Shown here one piece after another: positions 36,328-46,717 of a stretch of 64,000 nucleotides of DNA. The first letter of the stretch is position 1, and the number at the start of each line of letters is the position of its first letter. This DNA is from Leptospira fletcheri. Lineage in GTDB: Bacteria; Spirochaetota; Leptospiria; Leptospirales; Leptospiraceae. Below the pieces are notes generated by a model, which did not search any database, was not told the origin of the DNA, and saw only the letters and a program-made list of their open reading frames with translations. Position numbers and translations under genes: made by a program. The DNA lies in NCBI RefSeq assembly GCF_004769195.1, contig NZ_RQET01000004.1, positions 310,001 through 374,000 on the forward strand. Reading direction: 5' to 3'.

Positions 36328-37932
36328 TTAAGAGGAAGTCTGACCGCTTAAAACTCGCAATTCTGCGGCCCGGTTTTTGATCGTCTCGATCTCGTCGTTC
36401 AATCTTCCGGAGTCCTCGTTGATCTCGTTGATCTCCCTCTCTAGCTCTCCCATGGTCTTAATCATCTCGGCTTGGCCTTCCATCTGTTCTTTCGTGGATT
36501 CCAAAATATCGCCGGAGACGATCTTAATGCTTTCGATTTCCGAAACGAACTGTTGGACGATCGTACGTTGTTCAGTATAAAGATCGTTCATTCTCTGAAT
36601 CCGCTCCGATGTATCTAAAATTTTGAATTTTTGTCTTTCGGTCAATTCTCCCGTTTCTCCCGAAGCGAGTCTAGCCTGCTCGATAAAATCCCTGGATTGC
36701 TTGACGATCGCAGAGATTGATTTTGCGTTTTCCGACGTGAACTCGGCCAATTTGCTGACTTCGTTCGCGACGACTGCAAACCCCCTGCCTGCAGCCCCTG
36801 CTCGTGCAGCTTCTATAGAAGCATTCAAGGCTAAAAGGTTCGTCTTGTCCGCGATCTCCCCCATGATTTGATTGATCTCGTCCACCCGGTTAAACGAATT
36901 CGCAATATCCACCAGATATAATTTAGTCTTTTCCGCGGCGATCGTGACGTTTTCCATATCCGCCTTGTTGTCTTCCGCGAACTTGGTCAAGGCCTGACTA
37001 TAGTCGGAGATATTCTTAATCAATAATCCCAGTTTGTCCGAGTTTCCTACGAGTTCCGAAAGACTGGAATTTTGGCGCTCGATGGATTGAGAAGTGCTGT
37101 TGGATGCCGCAGATAATTCCTCCAGCACGGCATTGGCCTCCTCCAGGGCTGCGGCTTGAGATTCCATTTTCTCGCCTGTTTTACTGATGAATAGGGCGAA
37201 TTTCCGGATCGAATCCTCCAAATTTTCGGCGGAACGATTTACCCCGACCCTATTATCGGAAAGTTTTTCCAATAGAGATTTCGATTCTTGGTGAAGGCGG
37301 GAACCTTCCTCCGTTAAACGATAAAATAACTTCATCAATTGGGCTAAAACTATACTCGCTGCAAAAATGAACGCGAGCTTGATCACTTCGGTGGAACCGC
37401 TCAAATGGCCTGGAAGTTGCGAGGTCTTCGGATCTTCCACAAGAACAACGCCGGCGGAGAGACCGCAGGCAAGTGCGATCCCGGATCCGATAGTGCTCAA
37501 GCCTCCGATAATGATAACGAAAGAGGTTTCTCCTAACAAACAGGAATACATCATGAAATAGAAATATATGAAGAATAAAATCGGATTTCGGAGAGTGGAA
37601 GCCGCGGTCTCCGCATCGACCAGAGAATCGAAGATCAAAGTGGAAGTCAGAACGAGAACGTCGCCGATCACTAAAATCTTATGGAATCCGACGGACATTT
37701 TGCCTTTTCGGTTTCCGATAAACGCGATGATACAAAAAATTCCTAGAGTCAACGTTCCGAGACAATGTACCAGAAATTGCATCGGTTCGAAACTTTTGTA
37801 CGCTCCCGCCAAAGAAACCGTAAAAAGAAGGACCAATCCGAATCGTATCCGATTGATTATTACTCCGCCGTTTTTCCAAAGTTGCAGAATAGAAGATTCC
37901 GACTTTTGGAGAGTCGAATGATTGGTTTCCAT
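36328..37932 (-). CDS. Methyl-accepting chemotaxis protein without periplasmic domain
   Basis: 534 residues from ATG 37932-37930, with AGGAAGGA about five bases upstream; an earlier ATG at 37947 would put that sequence inside the coding region, so the inner ATG is preferred. Residues ~30-215 hold about six spans with only short loops, so no classic ligand-binding domain exists. The cytoplasmic part has the signalling hairpin: '[20 protein letters not shown]'-like sequence (here '[20 protein letters not shown]'), then '[13 protein letters not shown]'. No HAMP is obvious. It probably senses membrane state or an internal signal and drives CheA. Confidence 0.88.
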   Translation of the reverse strand: METNHSTLQKSESSILQLWKNGGVIINRIRFGLVLLFTVSLAGAYKSFEPMQFLVHCLGTLTLGIFCIIAFIGNRKGKMSVGFHKILVIGDVLVLTSTLIFDSLVDAETAASTLRNPILFFIYFYFMMYSCLLGETSFVIIIGGLSTIGSGIALACGLSAGVVLVEDPKTSQLPGHLSGSTEVIKLAFIFAASIVLAQLMKLFYRLTEEGSRLHQESKSLLEKLSDNRVGVNRSAENLEDSIRKFALFISKTGEKMESQAAALEEANAVLEELSAASNSTSQSIERQNSSLSELVGNSDKLGLLIKNISDYSQALTKFAEDNKADMENVTIAAEKTKLYLVDIANSFNRVDEINQIMGEIADKTNLLALNASIEAARAGAAGRGFAVVANEVSKLAEFTSENAKSISAIVKQSRDFIEQARLASGETGELTERQKFKILDTSERIQRMNDLYTEQRTIVQQFVSEIESIKIVSGDILESTKEQMEGQAEMIKTMGELEREINEINEDSGRLNDEIETIKNRAAELRVLSGQTSS

Positions 37933-37959
37933 TATATCCTTCCTCATTGAACGATCGTT

Positions 37960-38751
37960 TTAATGGGTTTTGGGTGATTCGAACTCTTTCATAATTTTCT
38001 CGAGTTCAAAAAGACCCTCTTCGAATAAAGCCGGTCCCGGCTGCAGAATAATCGCCGGATCCATCTCGAAAATCTTTTCGTTTTTCAACGCCGAAACGTT
38101 TTGCCATTCCCGCCTGGTTCTAACCCATTCGAAATCCAGAGGCTTACCGCACCAACAACCGACGATGATGTCGGGATCCGCATCGGCTACATCCTGCAAC
38201 GAAACAATTCTATCCTTTGCCAAGGTTTTTTCCCGAAAATCGCCGAAGCAATCCTTGCCTCCGACGATTTCGATCAATTCGGAAACCCAGCGGATTCCGG
38301 TAATAACGGGCTCATCCCATTCCTGGAAGAAAACCTTAGGTTTGGATTTATTTGACGAATTCTTTCGAACGTTCTCCAACTTTCCGCGATATCCGTCGAT
38401 CAATGCGGCGGACTCCTTGTCTTTTCCCACCAATCCCCCAACCAATCGAATCGCTTCGAAAATCTCTTCTAGACTTCGTTGGTTCGTAACCAAAACGTTC
38501 AGACCTTCTTGGATCAGATCGCGAGCGAGATCGGCCTGTATATCGGAAAATCCGATGACTAAATCCGGTTTTAGTTCTTTTATTTTTCTAACGTTACCGC
38601 TTATAAAGGCTGAGACTCTAGGTTTTTCTTCTTTCGCTTTCAGTGGTCTGACCGTATACGCCGAAATACCTACGATACGATCCTCCTCCCCGAGCAGGTA
38701 GAGGAGTTCCGTAGTTTCCTCCGTCAGACAGACGATTCTTTTAGGTCCCAT
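37960..38751 (-). CDS. BtuF-like cobalamin/iron-complex binding protein lacking a signal peptide
   Basis: 263 residues. 'RIVCLTEETTELLYLLGEED', 'LKPDLVIGFSDIQADLARDL', 'GWSELIE'-type 'RWVSELIEIVGGKDCFGDF' and 'GKPLDFEWVRTRREWQNV' match the periplasmic binding family (BtuF/FhuD). No hydrophobic N-terminal segment exists, so the protein should stay in the cytoplasm. No ABC transporter genes are near. 27 bases separate it from the chemoreceptor gene, 7 from acs. It may act as a cytosolic binder or regulator. The start at residue 1 is plausible (no better upstream option). Confidence 0.8.
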   Translation of the reverse strand: MGPKRIVCLTEETTELLYLLGEEDRIVGISAYTVRPLKAKEEKPRVSAFISGNVRKIKELKPDLVIGFSDIQADLARDLIQEGLNVLVTNQRSLEEIFEAIRLVGGLVGKDKESAALIDGYRGKLENVRKNSSNKSKPKVFFQEWDEPVITGIRWVSELIEIVGGKDCFGDFREKTLAKDRIVSLQDVADADPDIIVGCWCGKPLDFEWVRTRREWQNVSALKNEKIFEMDPAIILQPGPALFEEGLFELEKIMKEFESPKTH

Positions 38752-38758
38752 TCCTGTT

Positions 38759-40726
38759 TCAGCTATGATATTTCTTTTTGTCCTCTATCAACCGATCGAC
38801 AATGGACGGGTCAGCCAGAGTGGACGTATCGCCGAGGCCTTCGAATTCCGCGGCGGCAATCTTGCGCAGGATTCTACGCATGATCTTTCCCGATCTGGTT
38901 TTGGGCAGAGCCGGAGTCCAGTGGATCACGTCCGGCCTCGCGATTTTGCCGATCACTTTTTCCACGGTGGAAATCAGTTCCTTTTTGAGGGAGTCGTTCG
39001 TAGTCACTCCTTGCTTTACGGTAACATATGCATAGATACCTTGTCCTTTGATGTCGTGAGGAAATCCCACGACAGCAGCTTCCGCCACGGACGCATTTTC
39101 CACCAAAGCGCTTTCCACTTCTGCAGAACCGATCCTATGGCCGGACACGTTGATTACGTCGTCCACTCTGCCGGTGATCCAGTAATAACCGTCTTTGTCC
39201 CGGATGGCTCCATCGCCGGTAAAATAGTAACCTTTATAAGTGGAGAAATACGTGTCATAGAATCTTTTCGGATCTCCATAAACCCCCCTCATAATAGAAG
39301 GCCATGGAGATCGAATGCAAAGGTTTCCGGAAACCTCCTTTTTGCCTTCGAGCTCCTTTCCGTTCTCATCCACCAAGAGAGGTTCGACTCCAAAGAAAGG
39401 AAGTGTTGCCGAGCCCGGTTTTTGAGCGATCGCTCCGGGAAGCGGAGAAATCATCACTCCTCCCGTTTCGGTCTGCCACCAAGTATCCAAAACCGGGCAA
39501 TTGGACTTACCTACGTTCTTATAATACCACTCCCAAGCTTCCGGATTGATCGGTTCTCCGACGGATCCGATCAATCTGAGAGTCTTCAAACTCCTCTTTT
39601 CTATGGGTTCCGTTCCTTCCCGCATCAAAGAACGAATCGCGGTCGGGGCCGTATAAAAAACGGTTACTCCGTGCTTATCGATCACATCCCAAAATCTGCC
39701 CGAATCGGGATAAGTGGGAACTCCTTCGAACATGACCGAAGTCGCTCCGTTCGATAGCGGACCGTAAACCAAATAACTATGACCGGTCACCCAACCTATG
39801 TCCGCAGTACACCAATAAGTATCCGAAGGCTTAATGTCGAAAACGTAATGGAAACTCATGGTGACCCCGAGAAGATAACCTCCCGTAGTATGCAGCACGC
39901 CTTTCGGTTTTCCCGTAGACCCCGAGGTATATAGAATAAACAGAGGGTCCTCGGCATCCATCGCTTCCGGTTTGCAGTATGGGGGAAGAGCCGGGTCGTT
40001 CATAAGCAGATGCCACCAATGATCCCTTCCTTCCTTCCAGCCTAAATTCGCTTCTTGGCCGGTTCGCCTGACGACGATCACATCGGATACTTTCTCAACG
40101 GCGGCATCCAGAGCGGTGTCCACGGCCTTTTTCAAATCCAAACCCTTTCCGCCCCTGTAACCCCCGTCCGCTGTGATGACGATCTTAGGTTTGCAGTCGT
40201 CTATCCGGCTCTGCAAGGCTTCCGGCGAGAATCCCGCAAACACGACGGAATGAACCGCTCCTATTCTCGTGCATGCTAAGAGAGAAATAGGCAATTCCGG
40301 AATCATAGGAAGATAAATGAGTACTCTGTCTCCCTTCTTAACTCCGAATTTTTTCAGAACGTTCGCGAGTTTATTTACTTCGCGATACAGATCGTGATAA
40401 GTGTATATCTTATACTCGTTAGGGTCGTCGCCTTCCCAAATAATGGCCGCTTTATTTTTTAAGGGAGAATCAAGATGACGGTCCAAGCAATTGTAAGAAA
40501 CGTTCAGCTTTCCGCCTTTAAACCATTGTACTTTCGCGTTCTTAAAATCGTGTTCTAAAACCTTATCCCATTTTTTGAACCAATGCAGTCTTTGAGAGGC
40601 TTCCTTGGACCAGAATTTCTTAGGGTTTTCTATGGATTCTTTATAAAGAGCTTTGTATTCTTTCAGGCTGATGTTCGCTTTTTTTTTGAAATCAGCGTTA
40701 GGCTGGACGATTCTTTCCTTTGCCAT
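38759..40726 (-). CDS. acs: Acetyl-CoA synthetase
   Basis: 655 residues from ATG 40726-40724, preceded by GGAGGT; the upstream GTG at 40732 lies inside that ribosome-binding site. '[19 protein letters not shown]' is the AMP-binding P-loop motif, 'WWQTETGG' the A5 motif, '[19 protein letters not shown]' the A8 hinge, and '[16 protein letters not shown]' carries the catalytic lysine that is acetylated for control. It activates acetate to acetyl-CoA. First gene of the minus-strand run. Confidence 0.96.
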   Translation of the reverse strand: MAKERIVQPNADFKKKANISLKEYKALYKESIENPKKFWSKEASQRLHWFKKWDKVLEHDFKNAKVQWFKGGKLNVSYNCLDRHLDSPLKNKAAIIWEGDDPNEYKIYTYHDLYREVNKLANVLKKFGVKKGDRVLIYLPMIPELPISLLACTRIGAVHSVVFAGFSPEALQSRIDDCKPKIVITADGGYRGGKGLDLKKAVDTALDAAVEKVSDVIVVRRTGQEANLGWKEGRDHWWHLLMNDPALPPYCKPEAMDAEDPLFILYTSGSTGKPKGVLHTTGGYLLGVTMSFHYVFDIKPSDTYWCTADIGWVTGHSYLVYGPLSNGATSVMFEGVPTYPDSGRFWDVIDKHGVTVFYTAPTAIRSLMREGTEPIEKRSLKTLRLIGSVGEPINPEAWEWYYKNVGKSNCPVLDTWWQTETGGVMISPLPGAIAQKPGSATLPFFGVEPLLVDENGKELEGKKEVSGNLCIRSPWPSIMRGVYGDPKRFYDTYFSTYKGYYFTGDGAIRDKDGYYWITGRVDDVINVSGHRIGSAEVESALVENASVAEAAVVGFPHDIKGQGIYAYVTVKQGVTTNDSLKKELISTVEKVIGKIARPDVIHWTPALPKTRSGKIMRRILRKIAAAEFEGLGDTSTLADPSIVDRLIEDKKKYHS

Positions 40727-40924
40727 GACCACCTCCGCAAATGCAGCAGGATGTCATTAAAAAGGAGCTTGTCTACCAATTCTCAACGGTTCCTCTTCCA
40801 AGAAGGCTGAATCCGTAAAATATCAATAAAAGCTGATTCTTTGTACTTCGATTTTTTCCTCGGATTTATTCAAATCGATCGAAAAAAAGAATGCGATTAG
40901 ACCAAGGTATAGCATGTAGGCTCA

Positions 40925-41632
40925 ATGCAGCAAAAAATGGATCCCCCGGAAAAAGACGGACTCAAGCGAAAACTCCTCGTATGGCTGGTTCCTACTCTCG
41001 TGGTTTTTTTGCAGAGGATCATCGGCTTAACCTCTTCTCTCATCGAAATCGGAAAGGAAGAATTCGACTCCCTTTTTAAGTCCCGAAAACCGTTCATACT
41101 TTCCATTTGGCATACCAACGTTTTGTATTCCCCCTATCTGCATAGAGGAAGAAAAGTAGCCGTTTTGATCTCGGAATCCAAGGACGGTGATTTTATCACC
41201 GGAGTCGTCCATAGGTTTGGAAATACCAGTATCCGAGGTAGTTCTTCCAAAGGAGGTTCCAAAGCTTTAAAAGCAATGATCGTCCATCTGAAAAAGAATC
41301 TGCCGGCGGCCTTCACTCCCGATGGTCCGAGAGGCCCCGCTTTGATCGTACAACCGGGCCTCATCGCATCCGCACAAGTTTCCCAAGTGCCGATCGTTCC
41401 CTTCCATTACGAATGCACCAGGCAATGGGTTCTCGAAAAATCCTGGGACAAACACAGGGTTCCGAAACCGTTCACCACCTTCGTAGTATCCTACGGAAAA
41501 CCGATTTGGATCCCCAGAAATCTGACCGAGGAAGAATTCGAATTCCAGCGTCTCCTTGTCCAAGATGCCATGATGCTGAATAAGCAGATCGCGGAAAAAA
41601 AAGCGGAGGAATTAAGATCGAAATCCGGTTAG
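40925..41632 (+). CDS. DUF374 lysophospholipid acyltransferase-like protein
   Basis: 235 residues. '[15 protein letters not shown]' (His-x4-like catalytic segment), '[20 protein letters not shown]', '[14 protein letters not shown]' and '[11 protein letters not shown]' are the DUF374 blocks; this family belongs to the glycerolipid acyltransferases and often modifies lipid A or its precursors. One N-terminal hydrophobic segment anchors it. Convergent with folE: their stops share TTAG (41629-41632). Confidence 0.88.
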   Translation: MQQKMDPPEKDGLKRKLLVWLVPTLVVFLQRIIGLTSSLIEIGKEEFDSLFKSRKPFILSIWHTNVLYSPYLHRGRKVAVLISESKDGDFITGVVHRFGNTSIRGSSSKGGSKALKAMIVHLKKNLPAAFTPDGPRGPALIVQPGLIASAQVSQVPIVPFHYECTRQWVLEKSWDKHRVPKPFTTFVVSYGKPIWIPRNLTEEEFEFQRLLVQDAMMLNKQIAEKKAEELRSKSG

Positions 41633-42180
41633 GTCGAGCCGGTTCGAATCAGATCTAAAAATTCGTTCCTAGTTACCATGTTTGTCTTGAATTCTCCGAG
41701 CATACAGGAAGTAAAGAGCTCCGAATTCTGTTTTTCCACGCCTCGCATCATCATGCAAAGGTGCTTCGCCTTGACCACCACCGCGACACCCAGAGGTTCG
41801 AGAACTTCCATTAAGGCATTTCCGATCTGTTCGGTCATCCGTTCCTGAACCTGTAGTCTTCTTGCAAAGACGTCTACGATTCTAGGAATCTTGGAGATCC
41901 CGATGATCTTTTTATTGGGAATATAACCGACGTGCGCCTTTCCGAAAAACGGAAGTAGGTGGTGCTCGCAAAGGGAATACATTTCGATGTCCCGCACCAG
42001 AACCATCCCGCGGCTTTCCTCCTCGAAAATGGCGTTATTAACGATCTTATGAATGTCCGCTGTATAGCCGGAAGTCAAGAATTCGTACGCTTTTTTGACC
42101 CTCTTCGGAGTATCCAGCAGACCTTCCCGACTGGGATTTTCTCCGATCGCTTTTAATATTTTGGTGACTTCCTCTTCCAA
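41629..42180 (-). CDS. folE: GTP cyclohydrolase I
   Basis: 184 residues from TTG 42180-42178, chosen because AGAAGG lies six bases before it and the family begins close to '[20 protein letters not shown]'. The frame is open upstream through low-complexity residues and a terminator, which would not be coding. '[20 protein letters not shown]' holds the zinc Cys and two His, '[12 protein letters not shown]' and '[13 protein letters not shown]' complete the site. It makes dihydroneopterin triphosphate for folate or related pteridines. A hairpin terminator precedes it (42249-42280). Confidence 0.93.
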   Translation of the reverse strand: MEEEVTKILKAIGENPSREGLLDTPKRVKKAYEFLTSGYTADIHKIVNNAIFEEESRGMVLVRDIEMYSLCEHHLLPFFGKAHVGYIPNKKIIGISKIPRIVDVFARRLQVQERMTEQIGNALMEVLEPLGVAVVVKAKHLCMMMRGVEKQNSELFTSCMLGEFKTNMVTRNEFLDLIRTGST

Positions 42181-42248
42181 ATCGAACCTTCTTTCGAATA
42201 ATGAACCTTTTTCGTTTTGTCTCAAAAAAAGACAATACTTAGACGAAG

Positions 42249-42280
42249 AAAAAAAAGTTTGTTCCCTTCCGAGGAACAAA
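42249..42280 (-). terminator. Intrinsic terminator upstream of folE (possible attenuator)
   Basis: TTTGTTCC and GGAACAAA (plus 42258-42265 and 42273-42280) form a perfect 8-bp stem with a 7-base loop. On the minus strand it is followed by C and eight T (plus A at 42249-42256). It lies 69 bases ahead of the folE start in the same direction, with no other minus-strand gene upstream that needs it. Confidence 0.75.
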
Positions 42281-42308
42281 TCGGGCAAAAAAGCGTAAGA
42301 CTTGCCAA

Positions 42309-42327
42309 TCTCGGTCCAGCACCGAGA
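42309..42327 (-). promoter_or_regulatory. Hairpin between the folE terminator and the glycosyltransferase start
   Basis: TCTCGGT and ACCGAGA form a perfect 7-bp stem around a 5-base loop. On the minus strand it precedes the terminator, so both could belong to a folE leader. On the plus strand it lies 14 bases before the glycosyltransferase ATG. Confidence 0.45.
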
Positions 42328-42341
42328 ATGACTCGATCCGT

Positions 42342-43481
42342 ATGGAATCCCCCAGTTTAAAGATAGGCTACGACGCGAGAATGATCGCACATTCCGGAAT
42401 CGGAATGAGGATCCGAGGAATTCTTTCGGAACTCCCTGAGATCGCGGGAAAGCACGGAATAGAGATCACCGTCCTAGGATCCAGAGAAAAGCTGGAAGCA
42501 TCCGGATTAGATCCTTCCATTCTTTCATTCTATAAATTCATACACTATGATGCTCCGATCTATTCCCTTCTGGAGATGTGGGGAATTTCGGAAATGCAGG
42601 AATTCGACATTTTGGATATCCCGCATTTCAATGTTCCCTTGCGTTATTTGGAAAAATGCATAGTAACGATTCACGACATTATTCCGTTTCGATTGAAGCA
42701 ATTTCATTCCTCACCGATAAAACAGATTTATATGCGCCTCATTTTTTCCCTCCTTAGGAGCGGGGCAGCGCGTATCATAACGGTTTCCGATTTTACGGCT
42801 AAGGATTTGGAGGAAGTGTTCGGATTTTCCCGATCGATCATGCGAACCGTCTATAACGGAATCGATTTCGATCTTTTTCATCCGAATCCCGCTAAGGAAA
42901 TTCAGGCATTTCGCCGTAAGTACGGCCTGGAGCAGAATTATCTGCTCAGCGTAGGAATCGGAAAGGAGCATAAAAATCTCGGCTTCGTATTGAACGTTCT
43001 GAAAAGTCTTTGGTCTTTGGGAAAAACCGAAAGACAATGGGTGATTGCCGGAGCAGACGGAAAACTCCCGGAGTATCTGAAAACGGATGCTTCCGGATGG
43101 GAGGATAGAATCCGAATCCTGCCCCGGTTGGAACCGGAAGAACTGGGTGCTCTCTATTCAAGTGCGGGGCTTCTACTTTTTCCTTCTTTGTATGAAGGGT
43201 TCGGTTTTCCTCCTTTAGAGGCCCAAGCCTGTGGCTGCCCGGTATTTTCCTCCGATTCGAGCGCTATGCCGGAAATTTTAGGGAAATCCGCGTTTTATTT
43301 TTCGCCTACGGATAGAGACGGCTTCGAGTCCGGTTTATTAGAACTTTTGCAGAAACCTAAGATCGCAGTTTCGAAAAAACGACTCGCAACATCGAACGTA
43401 AAAAAATATGATTGGAAAATCTCCGCAAAGAAGACGGTGGAAGAATACCTACTCTTGGCAAAAAAAAGGAAACTTCTATAA
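42342..43481 (+). CDS. GT4-family glycosyltransferase
   Basis: 379 residues. '[20 protein letters not shown]' is an N-terminal nucleotide-sugar fold start, and '[15 protein letters not shown]', '[15 protein letters not shown]' and '[20 protein letters not shown]' are classic GT4 signatures, the last with the E-x7-E-like donor site. It transfers a sugar to an unknown acceptor, probably for surface polysaccharide or glycolipid, in the cytoplasm. It starts 162 bases from the folE start, divergently. Its stop TAA is adjacent to the DUF1289 stop on the other strand. Confidence 0.88.
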   Translation: MESPSLKIGYDARMIAHSGIGMRIRGILSELPEIAGKHGIEITVLGSREKLEASGLDPSILSFYKFIHYDAPIYSLLEMWGISEMQEFDILDIPHFNVPLRYLEKCIVTIHDIIPFRLKQFHSSPIKQIYMRLIFSLLRSGAARIITVSDFTAKDLEEVFGFSRSIMRTVYNGIDFDLFHPNPAKEIQAFRRKYGLEQNYLLSVGIGKEHKNLGFVLNVLKSLWSLGKTERQWVIAGADGKLPEYLKTDASGWEDRIRILPRLEPEELGALYSSAGLLLFPSLYEGFGFPPLEAQACGCPVFSSDSSAMPEILGKSAFYFSPTDRDGFESGLLELLQKPKIAVSKKRLATSNVKKYDWKISAKKTVEEYLLLAKKRKLL

Positions 43482-43664
43482 ACTATCTTTCGGCAAAAGG
43501 GCGGCCGATTTCCGATCTAGAAGTTCCGATCGAATCCTTTTTCTTTCTTCTTCCGTATATGCCGTCCACATTCCGATCTCCTCTATAGTTCGAAAACAAC
43601 CTTGGCAGTACCCGGTTTCAGGATTCATTTCGCAGACTTTTATACAAGGGGATCGGACGATCAT
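43476..43664 (-). CDS. DUF1289 family small cysteine-rich protein
   Basis: 62 residues. 'SPCIKVCEMNPETGYCQGCF' is the complete DUF1289 signature with four cysteines (C-x3-C-x7-C-x2-C), probably binding a metal or Fe-S cluster, followed by 'EEERKRIRSELLDRK'. Function is unknown. It lies six bases upstream of, and on the same strand as, the antiporter gene's end; its stop codon abuts the glycosyltransferase stop. The real start is the ATG at 43664. Confidence 0.85.
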   Translation of the reverse strand: MIVRSPCIKVCEMNPETGYCQGCFRTIEEIGMWTAYTEEERKRIRSELLDRKSAALLPKDSL

Positions 43665-43670
43665 AAAAAC

Positions 43671-45443
43671 TTATTTGGGGGAAGGTCCCTTCTTTTTAGA
43701 CGAAGCCGATTTTCTCTTTTCGCCTTTTTCGGAAATCAAGGCGCTCCGATTTCCTTCCACCATTTCCCTCAAATCCGTAAAAAGGGAAAGTCCCGATAAC
43801 CGTCCGGGCACGATCACATGAGACGCTCCGTTGTTCTTCAAGACCTCGGCTTCCGCGATATCATCCGTCGTCAGAATGAACTGAGGTTGGTGGTCCCTGC
43901 AGATGCTTTTTAAAGATTCCAATAACCTGCGGTTTGTCGTTCCCTTAAGAATCATATCCGAGATCGTACATACCACGTATCTGGCTTCCTCTATGCCTAA
44001 GTGATGCAGACTTTCCGGGTGTGCCAAATCTCCGTAGGCCCATCGTATTCCCTTGGATTCGAGCGTTTGCCTATAAATCGGATTAAAATCCACGACCAAG
44101 ATACGCTTCAACCACGACGGTCTTTCTTTCTCGATTCCTTCGATCAATCCTTGCGCAATCCGGAAATAACCGAGAAGAACGATATCGCGCTTCGGTTCCC
44201 CCGTGATCTGAGATTCCAGAGGTTCCCTTGCTTCCCGAATTCCTAAAACGGATAAAAACGAGAGAATCCCTCTCGCAATCTTATCGTTAAACAGAATCAC
44301 ATACGTGGACACAATAGACGCAAGGATCATGGAAGTAAGAACGATCGCCTGAAGCTCTTTTCCGATATGTTCTTTCTGCACTCCTAAAGCCAAAATAACT
44401 AGGGAGAATTCGGAGATTTGAGCTAGATTCAATCCCGCTATGATTCCGGCGCGAAGACCTTTTCCGGAAAGAAAAACGGTAGGAGCGACGATCAAGACCC
44501 GACTGAAAATTACGAAACCTACCGCCAAAAAAGCGATTCGAAGATCGTCGAAATTCGGCGCTTGAATCTTCATTCCCAATGCCACGAAAAACAAAGTGAT
44601 AAAAAAATCACGTATCCCGGAAAGCTTACTGATAACGTCCGCTCCATACGGAAAGGCAGCTATACTGACTCCCGCAATCAAAGCTCCCATTTCCTTGGAT
44701 AACTCCGCTTTTTCCGCGATTCCGCACAACAGAAAACACCAAGCGATGGAAGTAATCAAAATCAGCTCGGGCTTTGCCGCCGCCGCCAAAAAGAGACGGG
44801 AAAGGAGATAACGGCTGATCACGAATGCGAACACCACCAAAGCGGTTCCTTTCAATAAGGAAGTGGTCACGTTTAGAATTCTCGGATCCTGGAGGTCCGG
44901 CTGGATCCCCATGAATAAGATAGCCCAGATATCCTGTAATACCAGCACTCCGATCGTTAAGCGACCCGGCACGGTGCTGATTTCGAATTTGTCGTGCAGA
45001 AGTTTGACTACGATCATAGTCGAGCTCAAAGACAAGGCGATCGCGAAGTACAATAGATCAAAATTTCCGGAGCCTTTGGAAAATACGCTCTCGAATGCGA
45101 ACCAAGCAAACGCGACGCCTACGAAAAATTGAACTGTGCCCAAAACGAACATGGACAAACCCATGCGGGCCAGTTCCTTCAGATCGATTTCCAAACCGAT
45201 GATGAACAAGAGTAGAATCAATCCGATTTCGGAAATGAGCTCTATGCTCTCCTCTCCGTGGACATAACCGATTCCTAATTTAGAATCGATAAAAGGTCCG
45301 AATAACGGACCGATCGCCAAGCCTGCCAGAACATAGCCCAGGACCAAGGGTTGTTTGAATACCTTTGCGACATGCGAAAATAACGTGGCAAAAATGATGC
45401 TTAAGGCGATGTCGGTGAGTAGGCTGACCGAATGGTGGTCCAT
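43671..45443 (-). CDS. CPA2 cation:proton antiporter with RCK domain, YbaL/KefB-like
   Basis: 590 residues. Twelve or so spans with 'ISEIGLILLLFIIGLEIDL' and 'TIGVLVLQDIWAILFMG' (the core Q-D pair is again visible), then 'FFVALGMKIQAP'. The RCK_N domain starts near 'DIVLLGYFRIAQGLIEGI' and holds 'WAYGDLAHPESLHHLGIEEA'. A basic tail (GEKRKSASSKKKG) ends the protein. The glycine-rich nucleotide motif is degenerate (G-Y-F-R-I-A) compared with the antiporter at 4568, so nucleotide gating may differ. Exports K+ or Na+ for H+. Confidence 0.88.
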   Translation of the reverse strand: MDHHSVSLLTDIALSIIFATLFSHVAKVFKQPLVLGYVLAGLAIGPLFGPFIDSKLGIGYVHGEESIELISEIGLILLLFIIGLEIDLKELARMGLSMFVLGTVQFFVGVAFAWFAFESVFSKGSGNFDLLYFAIALSLSSTMIVVKLLHDKFEISTVPGRLTIGVLVLQDIWAILFMGIQPDLQDPRILNVTTSLLKGTALVVFAFVISRYLLSRLFLAAAAKPELILITSIAWCFLLCGIAEKAELSKEMGALIAGVSIAAFPYGADVISKLSGIRDFFITLFFVALGMKIQAPNFDDLRIAFLAVGFVIFSRVLIVAPTVFLSGKGLRAGIIAGLNLAQISEFSLVILALGVQKEHIGKELQAIVLTSMILASIVSTYVILFNDKIARGILSFLSVLGIREAREPLESQITGEPKRDIVLLGYFRIAQGLIEGIEKERPSWLKRILVVDFNPIYRQTLESKGIRWAYGDLAHPESLHHLGIEEARYVVCTISDMILKGTTNRRLLESLKSICRDHQPQFILTTDDIAEAEVLKNNGASHVIVPGRLSGLSLFTDLREMVEGNRSALISEKGEKRKSASSKKKGPSPK

Positions 45444-45576
45444 TTTCTAAAATCCGAGATTGGTTTGCGTCCAAAGGTAGAAAGCAAAGTCGTACAAAAA
45501 AGACTTTTTTGCAAAAGTCCTGCTTCCCATTCTAATTTTTAGAGAAGCCGGATTCCATCTTGTCCGGTTCGAAAGG

Positions 45577-45600
45577 AAAAAGCGGACTAGAAACTAGTCC
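45577..45600 (-). terminator. Intrinsic terminator of the sixA-hpt operon
   Basis: GGACTAG (45584-45590) and CTAGTCC (45594-45600) are perfect inverted repeats around AAA. On the minus strand they are followed by GC and five T (plus A at 45577-45581). The hpt stop codon is inside the stem. Confidence 0.75.
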
Positions 45601-46136
45601 TCGAAGACGTATATGTCCGGAAGGTTACGGAATCTTCCGTCGAAATCCAATCCGTAACCGACCACAAACTCGTTACCGATATGCCAGCCTACGTATTTTA
45701 CGGGATATTCCACATTCTCCATGCCTTCTTTGCAGAGAAGGGACACCACTTCCAAAGTCATGGGATTGCGGGAGAGGATATGTCGAATCAGAAATTTCAG
45801 CGTGAGTCCCGTATCGACAATGTCCTCCAAAAGCAGTACGTGACGGTCCGTAATGTCGGAGTCCAAATCTTTTAGTAATTCGACTTTTCCGCTCGATCCT
45901 TTTCCGGAATAAGACCTTGCTTGCAGAAAGTCCACTTCCACAGGGAACGGAATGGCTCTCGTCAAATCCGAAAAAAAATAAACTCCCCCTCTCAGCACGC
46001 AAACGAGTATGGGTTCCTTTCCTAGATAATCTAGCGCAATCCTTTCTCCTATTTGGGAGACTTTTGATTCGATTTCCTGCCGAGAGAGGAACGGTTTGAG
46101 AGAAGGGTTCTGGGGAAGAGTAAAATCATTTTTCAT
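45594..46136 (-). CDS. hpt: Hypoxanthine phosphoribosyltransferase
   Basis: 180 residues from ATG 46136-46134. The ATG overlaps the sixA stop as ATGA (46133-46136); the frame is open upstream but that part is not family-like. 'VCVLRGGVYFFSDLTRAI' and 'VLLLEDIVDTGLTLKFLI' (the PRPP-binding motif) and 'FVVGYGLDFDGRFRNLPDI' match HPRT. It salvages hypoxanthine and guanine. A terminator begins in its stop codon. Confidence 0.94.
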   Translation of the reverse strand: MKNDFTLPQNPSLKPFLSRQEIESKVSQIGERIALDYLGKEPILVCVLRGGVYFFSDLTRAIPFPVEVDFLQARSYSGKGSSGKVELLKDLDSDITDRHVLLLEDIVDTGLTLKFLIRHILSRNPMTLEVVSLLCKEGMENVEYPVKYVGWHIGNEFVVGYGLDFDGRFRNLPDIYVFED

Positions 46137-46636
46137 GGGATCCAAAACCTCTGCATTTGACAGGGCACAACTCCGCAATTCTTCCAGTCCGTAGAATTCA
46201 ATACCAAAGACAGAAACCCGGAAGTCGGAAACTTTAAGAAAAGCGATTCGGAGAAGGTCTCCTTTTTTCCGAAAACCAATCTTTCGGCAAGGTTCTCCAA
46301 CCCCGGATTATGGCCAATGATTAATACGTTCTCTAAATCGTATTCCAACTTCCTTAATAATTCCAAAAGCTCGGATCCTTCCGATTCATAAAGAGAAGAG
46401 ACAAAATTCACGTTCTTTGCAATAGGTTCGGACTCGTTTAAGAGACGAAAAGTTTCCTTCGTTCTTTCCGAGGGAGAGACCAAGGCAAGATCCGTCGAAA
46501 AGGAGATTTTGTTCAGATATTTCCGCAATGCTTTCGCGTTCTTTCGTCCCCGATCCGATAGAGGTCGTTCCGTGTCGCGCGAATACGAAGTTTCCCAATC
46601 CGATTTGGAATGCCGGATCAAATGAATCGACTTCAA
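46133..46636 (-). CDS. sixA: SixA-like phosphohistidine phosphatase (histidine phosphatase superfamily)
   Basis: 167 residues from a TTG at 46636-46634 with GGAGG seven bases upstream. 'IHLIRHSKSDWE' has the RH catalytic pair (Arg8, His9), 'DLALVSPSERTKET' the second Arg, and 'NVLIIGHNPGLENLAERL' the second His. This arrangement is the small SixA class, which removes phosphate from phosphohistidine on HPt domains; other small-molecule targets are possible. Coupled to hpt by a 4-base overlap. Confidence 0.85.
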   Translation of the reverse strand: MKSIHLIRHSKSDWETSYSRDTERPLSDRGRKNAKALRKYLNKISFSTDLALVSPSERTKETFRLLNESEPIAKNVNFVSSLYESEGSELLELLRKLEYDLENVLIIGHNPGLENLAERLVFGKKETFSESLFLKFPTSGFLSLVLNSTDWKNCGVVPCQMQRFWIP

Positions 46637-46717
46637 GAACTCGCCTCCGATTGGGAAATAGTGAAATAAGGGAATTTCATTGACAAGGATCTTTCAAGCG
46701 GATACAAATTCCGGTCT

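Noticed and set aside
41629..42390. Long upstream extension of folE
   Set aside because: It would translate a terminator and low-complexity sequence; AGAAGG-TTG at 42180 fits the family start better.
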